Source: Oligoflexia bacterium (GTDB lineage Bacteria > Bdellovibrionota > UBA1018). Taken from it: DNA of 64,000 nt. Where the stretch lies: the NCBI GenBank assembly GCA_023701205.1, contig JAMPXJ010000008.1, positions 1 to 64,000 on the forward strand, written 5' to 3'. Below the pieces are notes generated by a model. The model was given only the letters and a program-made list of their open reading frames with translations, was not told the origin of the DNA and did no database searches. Positions 49,099-58,461 of this stretch are shown here, piece by piece. A program made the position numbers and the translations under genes. Numbering within the stretch: the stretch's first letter is position 1; the number at the start of each line of letters is the position of its first letter.

Positions 49099-50832
49099 AT
49101 GTCGCGCCTCCCTGTCGTTGCCTTGCTGCTGACGTTCACCGCGTTCTCCACCGCCTTCGCATCGCGCAAGCCCGCGGCTCCCGAGCCGTTATCCAGCCCG
49201 GTGGCGCCCGTTCCTGGCGGGCAGACGCTTTCCGCGATCATGAAAGCCAACCTTCTCGGTCTCGATCTGGAACCCGAGCAGGAGCGCAAGGCAACCCTCG
49301 AGCGGGCGCGGTATTTCGCCACGCTGCTGAAGAAAAAGAACCCTTCCGATCCCGGCGCGCGCGCGCTCCTCAAGGAATGCGAGGAGGACCGCACGCGCCA
49401 TGCTTATTGCGCTTTTCTCGAAGGCTCGCCCGAATTCAACTTCGGAAAATCGCAGGTTTCGGCCCGTCGCCGCAAGTCCCGGGAAGACCTCCGCCGCGTG
49501 GCCAAAGTGCGCGAGTGGCTGAAGGCGGGCGATCTCGCCCAGCTGCAGGGGGCTCAGCCCGACGACCTGCGGGAAGCCGTCAAGAGCGTCCGATCGTCCG
49601 ACGCGCTCGCGAAGGTCACCGAGAACGTCCTCGCCGCGAGCACCTGCCTCCCGAGCGCGCTGGGGTTCGCCCTGGCGAGCCGGGCAGAGGAGCAGCTGCC
49701 GAAGGAGGGCGCTTACGAGAAGGTGCACGGGCTTTACGCCGCCGCCGCGAAGTGCGGCGACGACGAACCGGCGATCCGCTCGATGTACCGGCTGAGCCTC
49801 TTCAATATCTGGCGCGATCGGTGCGGCGAGGCACTTCCTCACCTGGAAGCGCTCGCGGGCGGCCTGGGCAACAACGATTACCGCAGCCGCGCTCTTTACT
49901 GGAAAGCCCACTGCGCCGAGAAAACCGGAGACCCGGAGGCCGCCGTCGAGGCCCGGACGGCGCTGCTCAACCAGCATCCCTTCAGCCTGCATACGATCAT
50001 CGCCCGACGCGACGAGGTGACCCGCATGGGCTCTTCCCTGCGGCCGGACTCGCCGGCGATGCTGCGTTCGGAGCTGCGACCCGAGCTGAATTCCCCTGTC
50101 CTGGCCGCCGAGGCGCTGCTCGCGATCCGGGAGCCGGGCTACGCCCGCAAGGTCCTCGACACGCTTTCGGAGGTGATGGAAGGCTCGGAGCCCGCTTTCC
50201 AGCTCTACGTCGCCTCGCTGTACAGCCGCCTCAAGGACAATATCGGGAAGTTCCGGCTGCTCTCGCCGCTCTTCCGGGACCACTCGGGCCTCGTCTCCCG
50301 CTCCTCCCTCGAGCTCTACTATCCGCGCCGCGAGGTCAATACGGGCGCCATCCAGGCAGCGGGCCTGGACGAGCTGCTGGTGCTTTCGCTGATCCGGCAG
50401 GAAAGCGCCTTCAACGAGAACGCCCGCAGCCGCGCCGGTGCGCGAGGGCTGATGCAGATCATGCCGGCGACGGCCCGCCGCATAGAGCGGATCCCGGCAC
50501 GGAAGCTTTTCGAGCCCGACCATAACGTGCGCATCGGCTCGAAGTATTTCTCGGCTCTCCTGCAGCGCTATGAGGGCGATACCGAGCTTGCGCTCGCGGC
50601 GTACAACGCCGGCCCGCTCCGGGTCGATCAATGGCTGAAACGCTACCCGATCGAGAACCGGCTGCTCTTCCTGGACCTGATTCCTTTCAAGGAAACCCGG
50701 GAGTACGTGAGCTCGATCGGGCGCAACTACTTCTGGTACGTCATGCTCTACGGGAACGCGCCGGCGCCGCTGCCCTCTCCGGCGGCGGGCCTCACGGCCA
50801 ACAAGGAAGTCTTCCGCATCTTCAAGTTCTGA
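49099..50832 (+). CDS. Soluble lytic transglycosylase (GH23)
   Basis: A 577-residue periplasmic enzyme with a signal peptide (LPVVALLLTFTAFSTAFA), a long alpha-helical superhelix region (residues 60-400, Slt70-like) and a C-terminal GH23 SLT domain. The catalytic Glu is in LIRQESAFNENARS, followed by GLMQIMPATA and LALAAYNAGP. It cuts peptidoglycan glycan strands, leaving 1,6-anhydroMurNAc ends. It starts 33 bp after the AroKDE gene, so it could be co-transcribed by position alone. Confidence 0.88.
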   Translation: MSRLPVVALLLTFTAFSTAFASRKPAAPEPLSSPVAPVPGGQTLSAIMKANLLGLDLEPEQERKATLERARYFATLLKKKNPSDPGARALLKECEEDRTRHAYCAFLEGSPEFNFGKSQVSARRRKSREDLRRVAKVREWLKAGDLAQLQGAQPDDLREAVKSVRSSDALAKVTENVLAASTCLPSALGFALASRAEEQLPKEGAYEKVHGLYAAAAKCGDDEPAIRSMYRLSLFNIWRDRCGEALPHLEALAGGLGNNDYRSRALYWKAHCAEKTGDPEAAVEARTALLNQHPFSLHTIIARRDEVTRMGSSLRPDSPAMLRSELRPELNSPVLAAEALLAIREPGYARKVLDTLSEVMEGSEPAFQLYVASLYSRLKDNIGKFRLLSPLFRDHSGLVSRSSLELYYPRREVNTGAIQAAGLDELLVLSLIRQESAFNENARSRAGARGLMQIMPATARRIERIPARKLFEPDHNVRIGSKYFSALLQRYEGDTELALAAYNAGPLRVDQWLKRYPIENRLLFLDLIPFKETREYVSSIGRNYFWYVMLYGNAPAPLPSPAAGLTANKEVFRIFKF

Positions 50833-50940
50833 CGACCACCACGGGAATGTTCTGCCGACGCCAGAAATATGGCGTTCACAATTCCTATGCCGTAGGAAGT
50901 CGAAATCAAGTTTGCCCTGCAGAGGGTCGAAAAGCTGAAA

Positions 50941-52011
50941 ATGGCGAGGAGAATTTATTTTTTAATTTTTCTGTTCTTCGAATCATGTTTCTCGAACGCT
51001 TACGCTGAGGCCGGAAGCCTGTTCTGTGCTGAACGCTTCAAAGAGTTTTTCAAGCCGTTTGTCCAGATACCCACCTGGCTTCCAAACTCTTATAGAGACG
51101 CTCACTCAAACTATCAGAGTACCTACCAACAATTGATCAACCTCGAGCTCCTCCCCCTCTCCTCATCTTCGGGCGGGCAACTTGCCGTTACCAATATTGT
51201 CAAACGCGAGCTCTCAAAGATGGATTTCCCTACGATGAACTTCTCCTTCGAGGACGGACTTCGCATTACACCGGATATGCTCAAGACTCGGCATATTGGA
51301 CTTTCTCAGAAGGCATTGCTTCATCCTTTAATGCCAGCCTATCTCCGCGAGCTCGAGCGGTTAGGCGGGAGCCTTTATGTGAATCCGGCGCGCCTCACAA
51401 AATCATTGCCAGAGGTGGTATCAGGGGGGGCTTACCTTCCTGTCGAATCAAAGATTTCGATCATGCCCCATACCGCCTGGGACCAATTCCTTCATGAATA
51501 TCAGCACTTCATTTATGATCGGATGGGATTAATTTGGAAGGATCTGGATGATGACCTTTTTAAAGAGGCCGCTCTCAATCGCCCTAGCTTCAATCTTGGA
51601 CTCAAGCCCAAGGCGATCGAGAAAGAATTTGCAGCGCTTTCGGAGCTCGGCTTTTCCAATCAGACGATTAACGAATCGATCGCCGTCACAGCGGAGATTA
51701 AGGGCCTACGAGACATGGGATATAGTTCCTGGAATCTTCCCATCTACAAGGCGCAACTTTACAAGTGGAGCTTCCAGGAAAAAGAACTGATGGAAGCAGT
51801 GCGAACGGGATCAGCAACTCCTGAGCAAAAGCAAGCTTTGATGCTCATCAGAGCAAGGAAATTACTGCTCCACCCTAAATTTCTCCAATCCTTGCTCGCA
51901 GCTGGAGCTGGAGCACTCTATTTTTACCGTGAAGAAACTGACGAGCTTCTGGTGCGGACGCAATCTGGCGTACTGCAGGCTTTTGAGATCGCCAGATTTG
52001 TGAGTGAGTGA
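50941..52011 (+). CDS. Exported HExxH protein in a low-GC block
   Basis: A 356-residue protein with a signal peptide (IYFLIFLFFESCFSNAYA) and a zinc motif HEYQH (His185, Glu186, His189) in FLHEYQHFIYDR. A later NESIAV (Glu245) could be the third ligand. The rest is helical. I do not recognise the family. Its base composition is visibly more A/T-rich than the upstream genes, suggesting separate origin. Together with the next two genes it forms a run of exported proteins on the plus strand. Confidence 0.6.
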   Translation: MARRIYFLIFLFFESCFSNAYAEAGSLFCAERFKEFFKPFVQIPTWLPNSYRDAHSNYQSTYQQLINLELLPLSSSSGGQLAVTNIVKRELSKMDFPTMNFSFEDGLRITPDMLKTRHIGLSQKALLHPLMPAYLRELERLGGSLYVNPARLTKSLPEVVSGGAYLPVESKISIMPHTAWDQFLHEYQHFIYDRMGLIWKDLDDDLFKEAALNRPSFNLGLKPKAIEKEFAALSELGFSNQTINESIAVTAEIKGLRDMGYSSWNLPIYKAQLYKWSFQEKELMEAVRTGSATPEQKQALMLIRARKLLLHPKFLQSLLAAGAGALYFYREETDELLVRTQSGVLQAFEIARFVSE

Positions 52012-52121
52012 GTGATTTGCGCTTTGATTCCTGCCGGATTACGCACGGCATTAACCCTCAAGCACCTACCCTCAATAAGAATCAAATTTGAGTTATTTGC
52101 CAATTTTTCCGAGAAGTTCTC

Positions 52122-54536
52122 ATGTCGTCCAGGCCGGCTCGCGAGTGCAGTCTTTCGAAACGCGCTCTCGAGGGCATCGTTGTCGTCGGAGCTCTCATTT
52201 TTGCGCTGCTCCTCCCCCTAGCCTATGCAGGTCCGCGCTTCGGAGTTGAGCTCGAGTACGCCTCAGAGAACTCACTGCAGCCCAAGCTCGAGGGAATCCC
52301 GCCAACAAAGTACGTGCAACTTCTCGACACGGTCAAGGAATCCTTCGGCGGGGGAGGTGCGGCTATCGCGCTCTCTCCCTGGACCAAGTACCAGCTCCCA
52401 GGGGCCCAAAAAGCCTCGTACCAGGATCCAGCTGGCCGGGTCTGGGAAGTCGTTCCGGAAGCGATCAATACGACAGGCTGGGACGGCTTCGAGCTCGTAA
52501 CGCCGCCACTCGAGAGCGATTCGGACATCCAATTACTGAAGGGTACGTTCCGGCGGATCCGGGAAAAAGGCGAATTTGGAAAGGGCCTTCGCTCCTCGAT
52601 GCACGTCACGGTAGACGTCGCCTCGCTCGTGGATGCCGATGGAAGTGCGACCCGGCTAGTGGACACCATTCTTTTCATCGAGAATCATTGGCCCGAGATC
52701 TATGGCGCAGTTTCGCCGACCCGCTATGGGACGATTGTCAATCGGTTCAGCGTTCCCCTAGCATTGGCGCAACCGAACCTGCTCAAAGAGCTAGCCGAAA
52801 TGCCCCCCGCTCAACGGAGCTTCGATAACGTTCGCGCGCTCTTTGAGCGCTACTCCGCTCAAGAAAAGCTCATTAACGAAGGCAACCAGACCAAGGCATG
52901 GAAATACCGCGCAGCGAATTACAAGAAGCTCTTTGGCCTCGAGGGCGAATCGCCTTTACGTGTGATCGAGTTCCGCATCGCCGACCTTCCGACAGAGGAG
53001 CGGGACCTGGAGAGAAGCCTAGGTATCTTCCGAAACGTCATAGAACACGGTGCAGCGTCCGAGCCGCAAGCTCCCTTCTCGAATCCCTTTGAAGGTCTCA
53101 CGCATAAAACTACGATCGAGAAAATCAATCAGAAGATCTATACCGGAGCCTCGGATGAACGGTTTCAAAGTTTCCTCAAGAAGATCCGCCTATCTCCCGC
53201 CGATCACCCGAAATTCAACAAGCTCAACGGCACGCCCACCCTATTGCCGACAACTCGCCAGATCGAAAAGGTCACACAAGAGATTTCCGAGCGAAGCTCG
53301 ATTGATTTTGGGCATGGGCCGGTCACCCTTGGGTTCGAGGCGGAGTTTCGCGGCCCCAATAGTGACCGAGTCATCGACAGCGGCCGAGTCAGAACGGACC
53401 GGTTTCCCTTTCTCACCGAACGTTACTCCACGGAGATGACAGGTAACATTGAGGTACGCTCTCCTGGCAATGCCGTGACTTTGGGCCAGATCGCAGATCA
53501 GATGCAACAGGTCAAGACCGCCTTGAATGATGATCTAAGGGGTTTCCACTTACACATGCGAATCCCGCTTGCGGACGTTCAGAGAATACCGGACTCGGAG
53601 CTCCGCGGCTGGCTCTCACGCGTTTCGGACATGATTTATCTCTGGCGTCTGGAAAACAGAAAGCATTACTTCGCGCTCAAGACCTCCACGCAAGGGCGCA
53701 TCTCACCCGATGAGCTCAGTCAACGCGGTACCATCCGTGCGTTCCGCGTGGGCGATCACCTCGATATCGAGATTCGAGGTTTCATGGATGAGGTAGAGAT
53801 GATCAAGAGAACAGCCCGGACGATCCTGACCGGCGTGAAGCGACCTGATCTTGTGCGCGGCTTGACCGAGGAACAGCAGGCGCTCGCACGCCCGAACAAG
53901 ACTCTCGTCGGATTGATGCAGGAGTTTTCAAGGAAGTACCACGGACGCGAGCTGACCTCGCAAGAGCTTTCGGCACTCACGGACATTGCCAATAACGCGG
54001 TCCGAGGGAGAGGCCACGTTCCGCTTTTCCCATTCGAAAAGGCCCCCTACCTTAGCGAACTTGAGAAGATCAGGATCCATGACGCCAGTTTCGAGTTCCA
54101 GAAGAAAACGCTCAGACTCATTCAAAAGGCCGCAGCTGGCGAATATCCGAGCGCCGACGAGCTTCATAAGCAATATCGCTATCTCATCAAGCAATGGTCG
54201 CAATCATTGGGGCTACAGTCGCTCTTAGAGAGATCGCTCCTTCTGGGCGACAGTCTACCTGACCAAGAGACAGCGGCCGGCGTGACGACCATGGATGAAA
54301 TGCTTCCGAGGATGCGGAGTATGCCAGAGACGCCCCCACTCACCCGACCCATCGCGAACGCACCACGGGTGGAAGTCGTCTTCGACGATAGCGCCCGTCA
54401 ATCCAGCCAAGTGGCGCGCGAAAGTGGAATCCCGGATCTCGCCCGGGTCCTCAGTAATGCGGTCTGTGCCGATATGTATCGAATGCTGGGCTCGAGTGGG
54501 CTCAACGTCCAGTTCAATGTGCGCGGGGGACTTTGA
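52122..54536 (+). CDS. Exported protein with two amidoligase-like (glutamine-synthetase-fold) domains
   Basis: An 804-residue frame. The N-terminal hydrophobic segment ends in AYA, a signal peptidase site. The first amidoligase-like domain (about 38-330) has FGVELEYASE, GWDGFELVTPPLES and SSMHVTVDV. The second (about 400-620) has VTLGFEAEFRGPN, TGNIEVRSPG and RGFHLHMRIP. The Gly-x-Glu-x-Glu start, Glu-Leu-x-Thr/Ser-Pro-Pro core and His-x-His strand follow the putative amidoligase pattern, which ligates amines to carboxylates using ATP. An exported copy is unusual because the periplasm has no ATP. The apparent stop at 54536 may not be the true end (see the following region). Confidence 0.6.
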   Translation: MSSRPARECSLSKRALEGIVVVGALIFALLLPLAYAGPRFGVELEYASENSLQPKLEGIPPTKYVQLLDTVKESFGGGGAAIALSPWTKYQLPGAQKASYQDPAGRVWEVVPEAINTTGWDGFELVTPPLESDSDIQLLKGTFRRIREKGEFGKGLRSSMHVTVDVASLVDADGSATRLVDTILFIENHWPEIYGAVSPTRYGTIVNRFSVPLALAQPNLLKELAEMPPAQRSFDNVRALFERYSAQEKLINEGNQTKAWKYRAANYKKLFGLEGESPLRVIEFRIADLPTEERDLERSLGIFRNVIEHGAASEPQAPFSNPFEGLTHKTTIEKINQKIYTGASDERFQSFLKKIRLSPADHPKFNKLNGTPTLLPTTRQIEKVTQEISERSSIDFGHGPVTLGFEAEFRGPNSDRVIDSGRVRTDRFPFLTERYSTEMTGNIEVRSPGNAVTLGQIADQMQQVKTALNDDLRGFHLHMRIPLADVQRIPDSELRGWLSRVSDMIYLWRLENRKHYFALKTSTQGRISPDELSQRGTIRAFRVGDHLDIEIRGFMDEVEMIKRTARTILTGVKRPDLVRGLTEEQQALARPNKTLVGLMQEFSRKYHGRELTSQELSALTDIANNAVRGRGHVPLFPFEKAPYLSELEKIRIHDASFEFQKKTLRLIQKAAAGEYPSADELHKQYRYLIKQWSQSLGLQSLLERSLLLGDSLPDQETAAGVTTMDEMLPRMRSMPETPPLTRPIANAPRVEVVFDDSARQSSQVARESGIPDLARVLSNAVCADMYRMLGSSGLNVQFNVRGGL

Positions 54537-54714
54537 TCACTCACCACTTCAATATCGCAGCGAAATTCGTGACACCATTCAGCCCCCCCGATTCCTCGAT
54601 GAACTTACGCAAAAAGCCCTCTATCAGAAAGCGATCCGGACTCGGGCGGCGGGCCCGACCTTGGACGCCTGGAAAGCTCTAGGTGACGGGGTGGATTTTG
54701 GCAGCGCGCGATGA
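54524..54714 (+). other. Frameshifted C-terminal extension of the amidoligase-like gene
   Basis: A run of five G bases lies at about 54526-54530, just before the TGA at 54534-54536. If one G is removed the frame continues as VRGDFDHSPLQYRSEI, then FLDELTQKALYQKAIRTRAA, ending at 54714, three bases before the next gene's ATG. The continuation is protein-like and its end abuts the following gene, which supports a real extension of about 60 residues. A sequencing error or a phase-variable tract would explain it. Confidence 0.55.
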
Positions 54715-54717
54715 TAC

Positions 54718-55170
54718 ATGAGGCGCATGTCGCTCAGTCCCGAACTTTTTGCATTTTTACTGGAAATGGCTACTTCTCTTTCCGGCTATCCGGCATTGAA
54801 GCCAGATCGGATTCCCACTGTGATTGCACTTCCCGAAAAGGCGATCATCGAGGAGGTCTGCCCAACGGATCCCCAGAATTGTCGAGGATTGGCGGCATTT
54901 TTTCATACGGAAACCCGTCGAATCGTCTATCGCGACACGTTTGACATGGAAAATGATACCGATAATTCCTTCCTTGTTCACGAGCTCGTGCATGCGCTCC
55001 AATTCGAGGTGCGAGGCTCCGCTCTATTTGAAACGTGTCCCGCCGCGCGGGAGGCGGAGCGAGAGGCTTACGAAATCCAAAACCGCTACCTGAAGCGGCA
55101 GGGACAGTTTGCCCGATTCGGCGAAGGCCTTCGATTTTGGGTTTGCCCAGAGGATCGTTCGGGCGACTAG
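54718..55170 (+). CDS. DUF6647-like HExxH protein
   Basis: A 150-residue protein with a zinc motif HELVH (His88, Glu89, His92) in LVHELVHALQFE and a downstream EAEREAYEIQNRY whose Glu (about 114-116) could complete the site. Small proteins of this type match the pattern of DUF6647, of unknown function. The N-terminus lacks a convincing signal (ELFAFLLEMATSL is only mildly hydrophobic). It follows the amidoligase-like frame by three bases. The 218 bp after it hold nothing I can support. Confidence 0.6.
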   Translation: MRRMSLSPELFAFLLEMATSLSGYPALKPDRIPTVIALPEKAIIEEVCPTDPQNCRGLAAFFHTETRRIVYRDTFDMENDTDNSFLVHELVHALQFEVRGSALFETCPAAREAEREAYEIQNRYLKRQGQFARFGEGLRFWVCPEDRSGD

Positions 55171-55388
55171 CCAGGCGCCACACCGACCGCTCTATCAACA
55201 ACGAAACCATCACCGCGACCTGATCTGGACTGCAACCGCAACAGAAACCGGAACCGAGGCCGCACAAAGACCTGGCCGCTCGCACCAAACGCGACGCCCC
55301 TTGCCCTCGAATAGCACGTTACCCACTCGAAAGCCGGAAGAACCTAAGTTTATTTGCTAATTCCTATGCCCCGAAATTTTCCGGTTCT

Positions 55389-56537
55389 TCAGTTTCTGAC
55401 AGCCGCCGCCCCGGCGGCGCGTGCCGCGAGGAGCTCGGCCCGCAACGGCTTCCCGAGCGGCGAGCGCGGGATCCTCTCCAGCGGCCACACCGCCCGGATT
55501 CTCTCGACCGGCAGCACCTTGCGGTCATAGGCCTCGCGCAGGCGCTGCGCCTGCACGAGCGCCGCGCCCGTGGACGGCGCGAAAACCAGCTCGATCACGT
55601 GTCCCAGCCGCTCCTCCGGCACGGCCACGAGGAGCGCCTCCAGCTCCGAGCCGAGCTCCGCGCAGGCCTCTTCAAGCAACCGCTCGAGCCGCGAGAAATC
55701 GACGCTCTCGCCGCCGATTTTCAGGAAAGAGCCGGCGCGGCCCAGCACCCGGAGCCGGCCGGTCACGAGCTCGCCGCGATCCTCGGTCGTGAACCAGCCT
55801 TCGCGCTTCGGATCGAAAAATCGCTCACCCATCCCGTACCCCGTGAGCAAGGCCTCGCTTCGCAGCTCGATCAACCCCTCCGCGTTCGTCCGCGCGGCGA
55901 CGTGAGGCAGGAGCTTCAGCTCCGGAGCGCTCCCCGAGCCCAGCGATTCGAGGGTCGCCGTCGCGACCTGTGAAGCGCACTCGCTCAAGCCGTAGCTCGG
56001 AAGCAGGGGCCAGCAAAGCGCCCGCGCCGAGCGGTAGAGCGACTCCGAAAGCGCGCCCCCGCCTACGACGATCGCGCGAAGGGACCCGGGCGCGCGCAGA
56101 CCTTCGCGCACGAGATCGTGCACCTGGGCGGGCACCAGCGAGCTCACCGTGGCGCGCACCTCCTCGCAGTCCCGCGCGAACGCGGCGGCGGACCACTTCC
56201 CTTCCGGAGTCGCGAGCGAAGCCACCCTGGCCCCGCTCAGCCAAGCTCGGGCCAGTATCCCCAAGCCGCCCACGTGAAAGGTCGGCAATGCCAGGAGCCA
56301 CGTGTCCCGCGCGTCGCTCCGAAGATGCGCGTTCGCCCCTGCCGCTGCGGCGAGCACCGCCTGCTTCGAGAGCGCCACCCACTTCATCCGGCCCGTCGAG
56401 CCCGAGGTCGCCACCCAGAAGTGCCCCTTGAGCTCCGGAAACGCGCCTAGCTCCGCGCGCAGGACGCGCGCCTCCTCGGACGCCAGGCGGGGATTCAAAA
56501 GGACTTCCGTGTTCTCGCCGGCGAAATCGAAACTCAT
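55389..56537 (-). CDS. menE: o-Succinylbenzoate-CoA ligase MenE
   Basis: A 382-residue acyl-adenylate-forming enzyme that activates o-succinylbenzoate with CoA in menaquinone synthesis. Motifs: the P-loop-like ATSGSTGRMKWVAL, LPSYGLSECASQVA, TTEDRGELV and the final catalytic Lys in SPLGKPLRAELL. It is shorter than typical AMP-ligases, as MenE usually is. The ATG at 56537 overlaps the menC stop (ATGA). The longer frame to 56972 is antisense-like sequence inside menC and is not used. Confidence 0.85.
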   Translation of the reverse strand: MSFDFAGENTEVLLNPRLASEEARVLRAELGAFPELKGHFWVATSGSTGRMKWVALSKQAVLAAAAGANAHLRSDARDTWLLALPTFHVGGLGILARAWLSGARVASLATPEGKWSAAAFARDCEEVRATVSSLVPAQVHDLVREGLRAPGSLRAIVVGGGALSESLYRSARALCWPLLPSYGLSECASQVATATLESLGSGSAPELKLLPHVAARTNAEGLIELRSEALLTGYGMGERFFDPKREGWFTTEDRGELVTGRLRVLGRAGSFLKIGGESVDFSRLERLLEEACAELGSELEALLVAVPEERLGHVIELVFAPSTGAALVQAQRLREAYDRKVLPVERIRAVWPLERIPRSPLGKPLRAELLAARAAGAAAVRN

Positions 56538-57502
56538 GGCAACGGCTTCCAGACGAGGTTTTCGAGCAGAGAATCGAAACCGAAGCCCGTGCCTTCGGGT
56601 GCTAGCAGCTGCGCTCCTCGCGTGCGCAGCTGCTCGGAGAAGGCATCCGGCGCGTACACCTGATGCGAGAGCAGCCCGCACTCGAGTACCCGTGCTCCCC
56701 GGCGGGCTTTCTCCACCGCCGCGACCCACGCCGCGCAGAGCAGCCCGAGCGGATGATCCATATTGGAAGTGAAGACCAGGGGAAACCCTTCGGCGAACTC
56801 CCGCTGCGCCGCGGGCTTGTGCACCACCACGTCCACGGCCTCGGACGGAACGGGGATGCGGCCGGACTCGCGATCCAGCGCCAGCCGCGCGCCATGCTCG
56901 CGCCTCAGCCAGCCCCAGGCCCCGCGATCCCATGCTACCGGATCCTCGAAGAACTCCACGCGCTCGAGCCACCCGCGCGCCCGCGCGTCCGCGACGAAGT
57001 CCTCGAAGGCGCGGACCTTCAGCGAGGAGTTGAAGTCCAGCCGCAGCAGCATTCCCTCAGGGAGGGACCGGGCAAGCATCGCGAGCGCCCGCAGCTCCCG
57101 CCCGGGCTCGCGCCCCGCCTTGAGCTTGAGCCGCCGGAAACCCTCGGCGTGAGCTTGGGCCACGCGCTCCGGAGTCAGCGAGGTCAGATCCGTGACGAGT
57201 AAATGGCTGGGAGGAATGTTCTGCCCCGCGAAAACGCTCACGCCCGCGCGGCGCGCCCGCGCATCGATCACGGCGAACTCCAGCGAACGAGCGCTCAATG
57301 GGTCGGTCTCTCCGCGCGCGAGCTTCTCGAGCAGGCTCCCGAGCGAAGGATCCCCGAACTCCTCCCAGGGATGAAGATCCGCGTAACCCGTGCCCTCTGG
57401 AGTCTCGACCCGGAGAAGCGCGCCCTGTCTCGCTTCCGCGCCGGTGCGGCTGTTCAGGGGATGAAGCGGCCGAAGCTCGTAACGATGGACCCGGATCTCC
57501 AT
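56534..57502 (-). CDS. menC: o-Succinylbenzoate synthase MenC
   Basis: A 322-residue enolase-superfamily enzyme that dehydrates SHCHC to o-succinylbenzoate. The catalytic KxK is in RRLKLKAGRE, the metal ligands in LRLDFNSSL and EFFEDPVAWD, then ALDRESG, and the second Lys in VVVHKPAA. The ATG at 57502 was chosen (GGGGG four bases upstream); 57520 is an alternative. It sits between menA and menE with single-base to four-base spacing, so the three are translated together. Confidence 0.85.
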   Translation of the reverse strand: MEIRVHRYELRPLHPLNSRTGAEARQGALLRVETPEGTGYADLHPWEEFGDPSLGSLLEKLARGETDPLSARSLEFAVIDARARRAGVSVFAGQNIPPSHLLVTDLTSLTPERVAQAHAEGFRRLKLKAGREPGRELRALAMLARSLPEGMLLRLDFNSSLKVRAFEDFVADARARGWLERVEFFEDPVAWDRGAWGWLRREHGARLALDRESGRIPVPSEAVDVVVHKPAAQREFAEGFPLVFTSNMDHPLGLLCAAWVAAVEKARRGARVLECGLLSHQVYAPDAFSEQLRTRGAQLLAPEGTGFGFDSLLENLVWKPLP

Positions 57503-57503
57503 C

Positions 57504-58433
57504 TCACCCCCGCGCGGCATCCCAGAGGATGCCCGCCGACCAGAGCAGCCCGAAAAGAGACTGCAGCGCGGCCGCTTTGCCGAGAAACCCGTTATACTCC
57601 GAGCCCGGAGCGGTGAGCGCGATCCGTCTCACGAGCAGGAGCGCGCCCGGCAGCGCGACGGTCGAAAGCAGCGGCGCCGCGCGATAGCCGGCCTCCCACC
57701 AGTAAAGGTTCAGCGCGAAAGGAAGAATGGCGAGCAAGCCGATCTCCATGCGCGAGCCGCGCACGCCGAGCTTCACCGCGAGCGTGCGCTTGCCCGCGCG
57801 CTCGTCGCCTGCGCGGTCACGCAGATTGTTGATGGCGATCAGTACCGTGGCGAGAAGCCCGACCTGCGTGCCCGCGACCAGCGCCGGCGTGTCCCAAGCG
57901 CCTGTCTGCAGGAAGTACACGCCGCCCACCGCGATCCAGCCGAAGAAGATCAGCACGAAAAGATCGCCCAGGCCCAGATAGGCCAGCGGAAACGGCCCGC
58001 CCGTGTAGCCATAGCCCAAGGCGAGGCTCACCAGCCCGATCGCGACGAGCGGCCAGCCTCCCGCGGCCACGAGCGGGATTCCCAGCAGCAGCGCGCCCCC
58101 GAAGCAAAGCAGCGCCGCCCGAAGGACCTGCCCCGACGTGAAGATCCCGCTCTGCGTGACTCGGCGCGGACCGATCCGCTCGGCGGTATCCGCGCCCTTC
58201 TTGAAATCGATCGCGTCGTTCGCGAAGTTCGTACCGATCTGGATCAGCACCGCGGCCGCGAGCGCGAGAAACGAAAGCTCCCAGCGCAGCGCTCCCGTGC
58301 GCGCGCGCGCCAAAGCGGTGCCGACCAGCACCGGCACGAGCGCCGCGATCAGCGTCTTTGGCCGGGCGGCCAGGAGCCAGGCACGTGCTGCGCCCATCTC
58401 GACTCTCATTTCCGCTTTCACCTCGGCTGTCAT
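57504..58433 (-). CDS. menA: 1,4-Dihydroxy-2-naphthoate prenyltransferase MenA
   Basis: A 309-residue UbiA-superfamily membrane protein with about nine helices. The prenyl-diphosphate motif is GTNFANDAIDFKKGAD and the second Asp motif NNLRDRAGDERAGKRT. It attaches the polyprenyl chain to 1,4-dihydroxy-2-naphthoate, giving demethylmenaquinone. The first residues contain several possible starts (58433, 58409, 58397). It lies 28 bp downstream of menB. Confidence 0.88.
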   Translation of the reverse strand: MTAEVKAEMRVEMGAARAWLLAARPKTLIAALVPVLVGTALARARTGALRWELSFLALAAAVLIQIGTNFANDAIDFKKGADTAERIGPRRVTQSGIFTSGQVLRAALLCFGGALLLGIPLVAAGGWPLVAIGLVSLALGYGYTGGPFPLAYLGLGDLFVLIFFGWIAVGGVYFLQTGAWDTPALVAGTQVGLLATVLIAINNLRDRAGDERAGKRTLAVKLGVRGSRMEIGLLAILPFALNLYWWEAGYRAAPLLSTVALPGALLLVRRIALTAPGSEYNGFLGKAAALQSLFGLLWSAGILWDAARG

Positions 58434-58461
58434 CTCGGTTTGGCGGGCGCTGATAGCGCCG

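Noticed and set aside
55035..55388. Small plus-strand frames after the DUF6647-like gene
   Set aside because: No ribosome-binding sites and no protein-like sequence; treated as non-coding.
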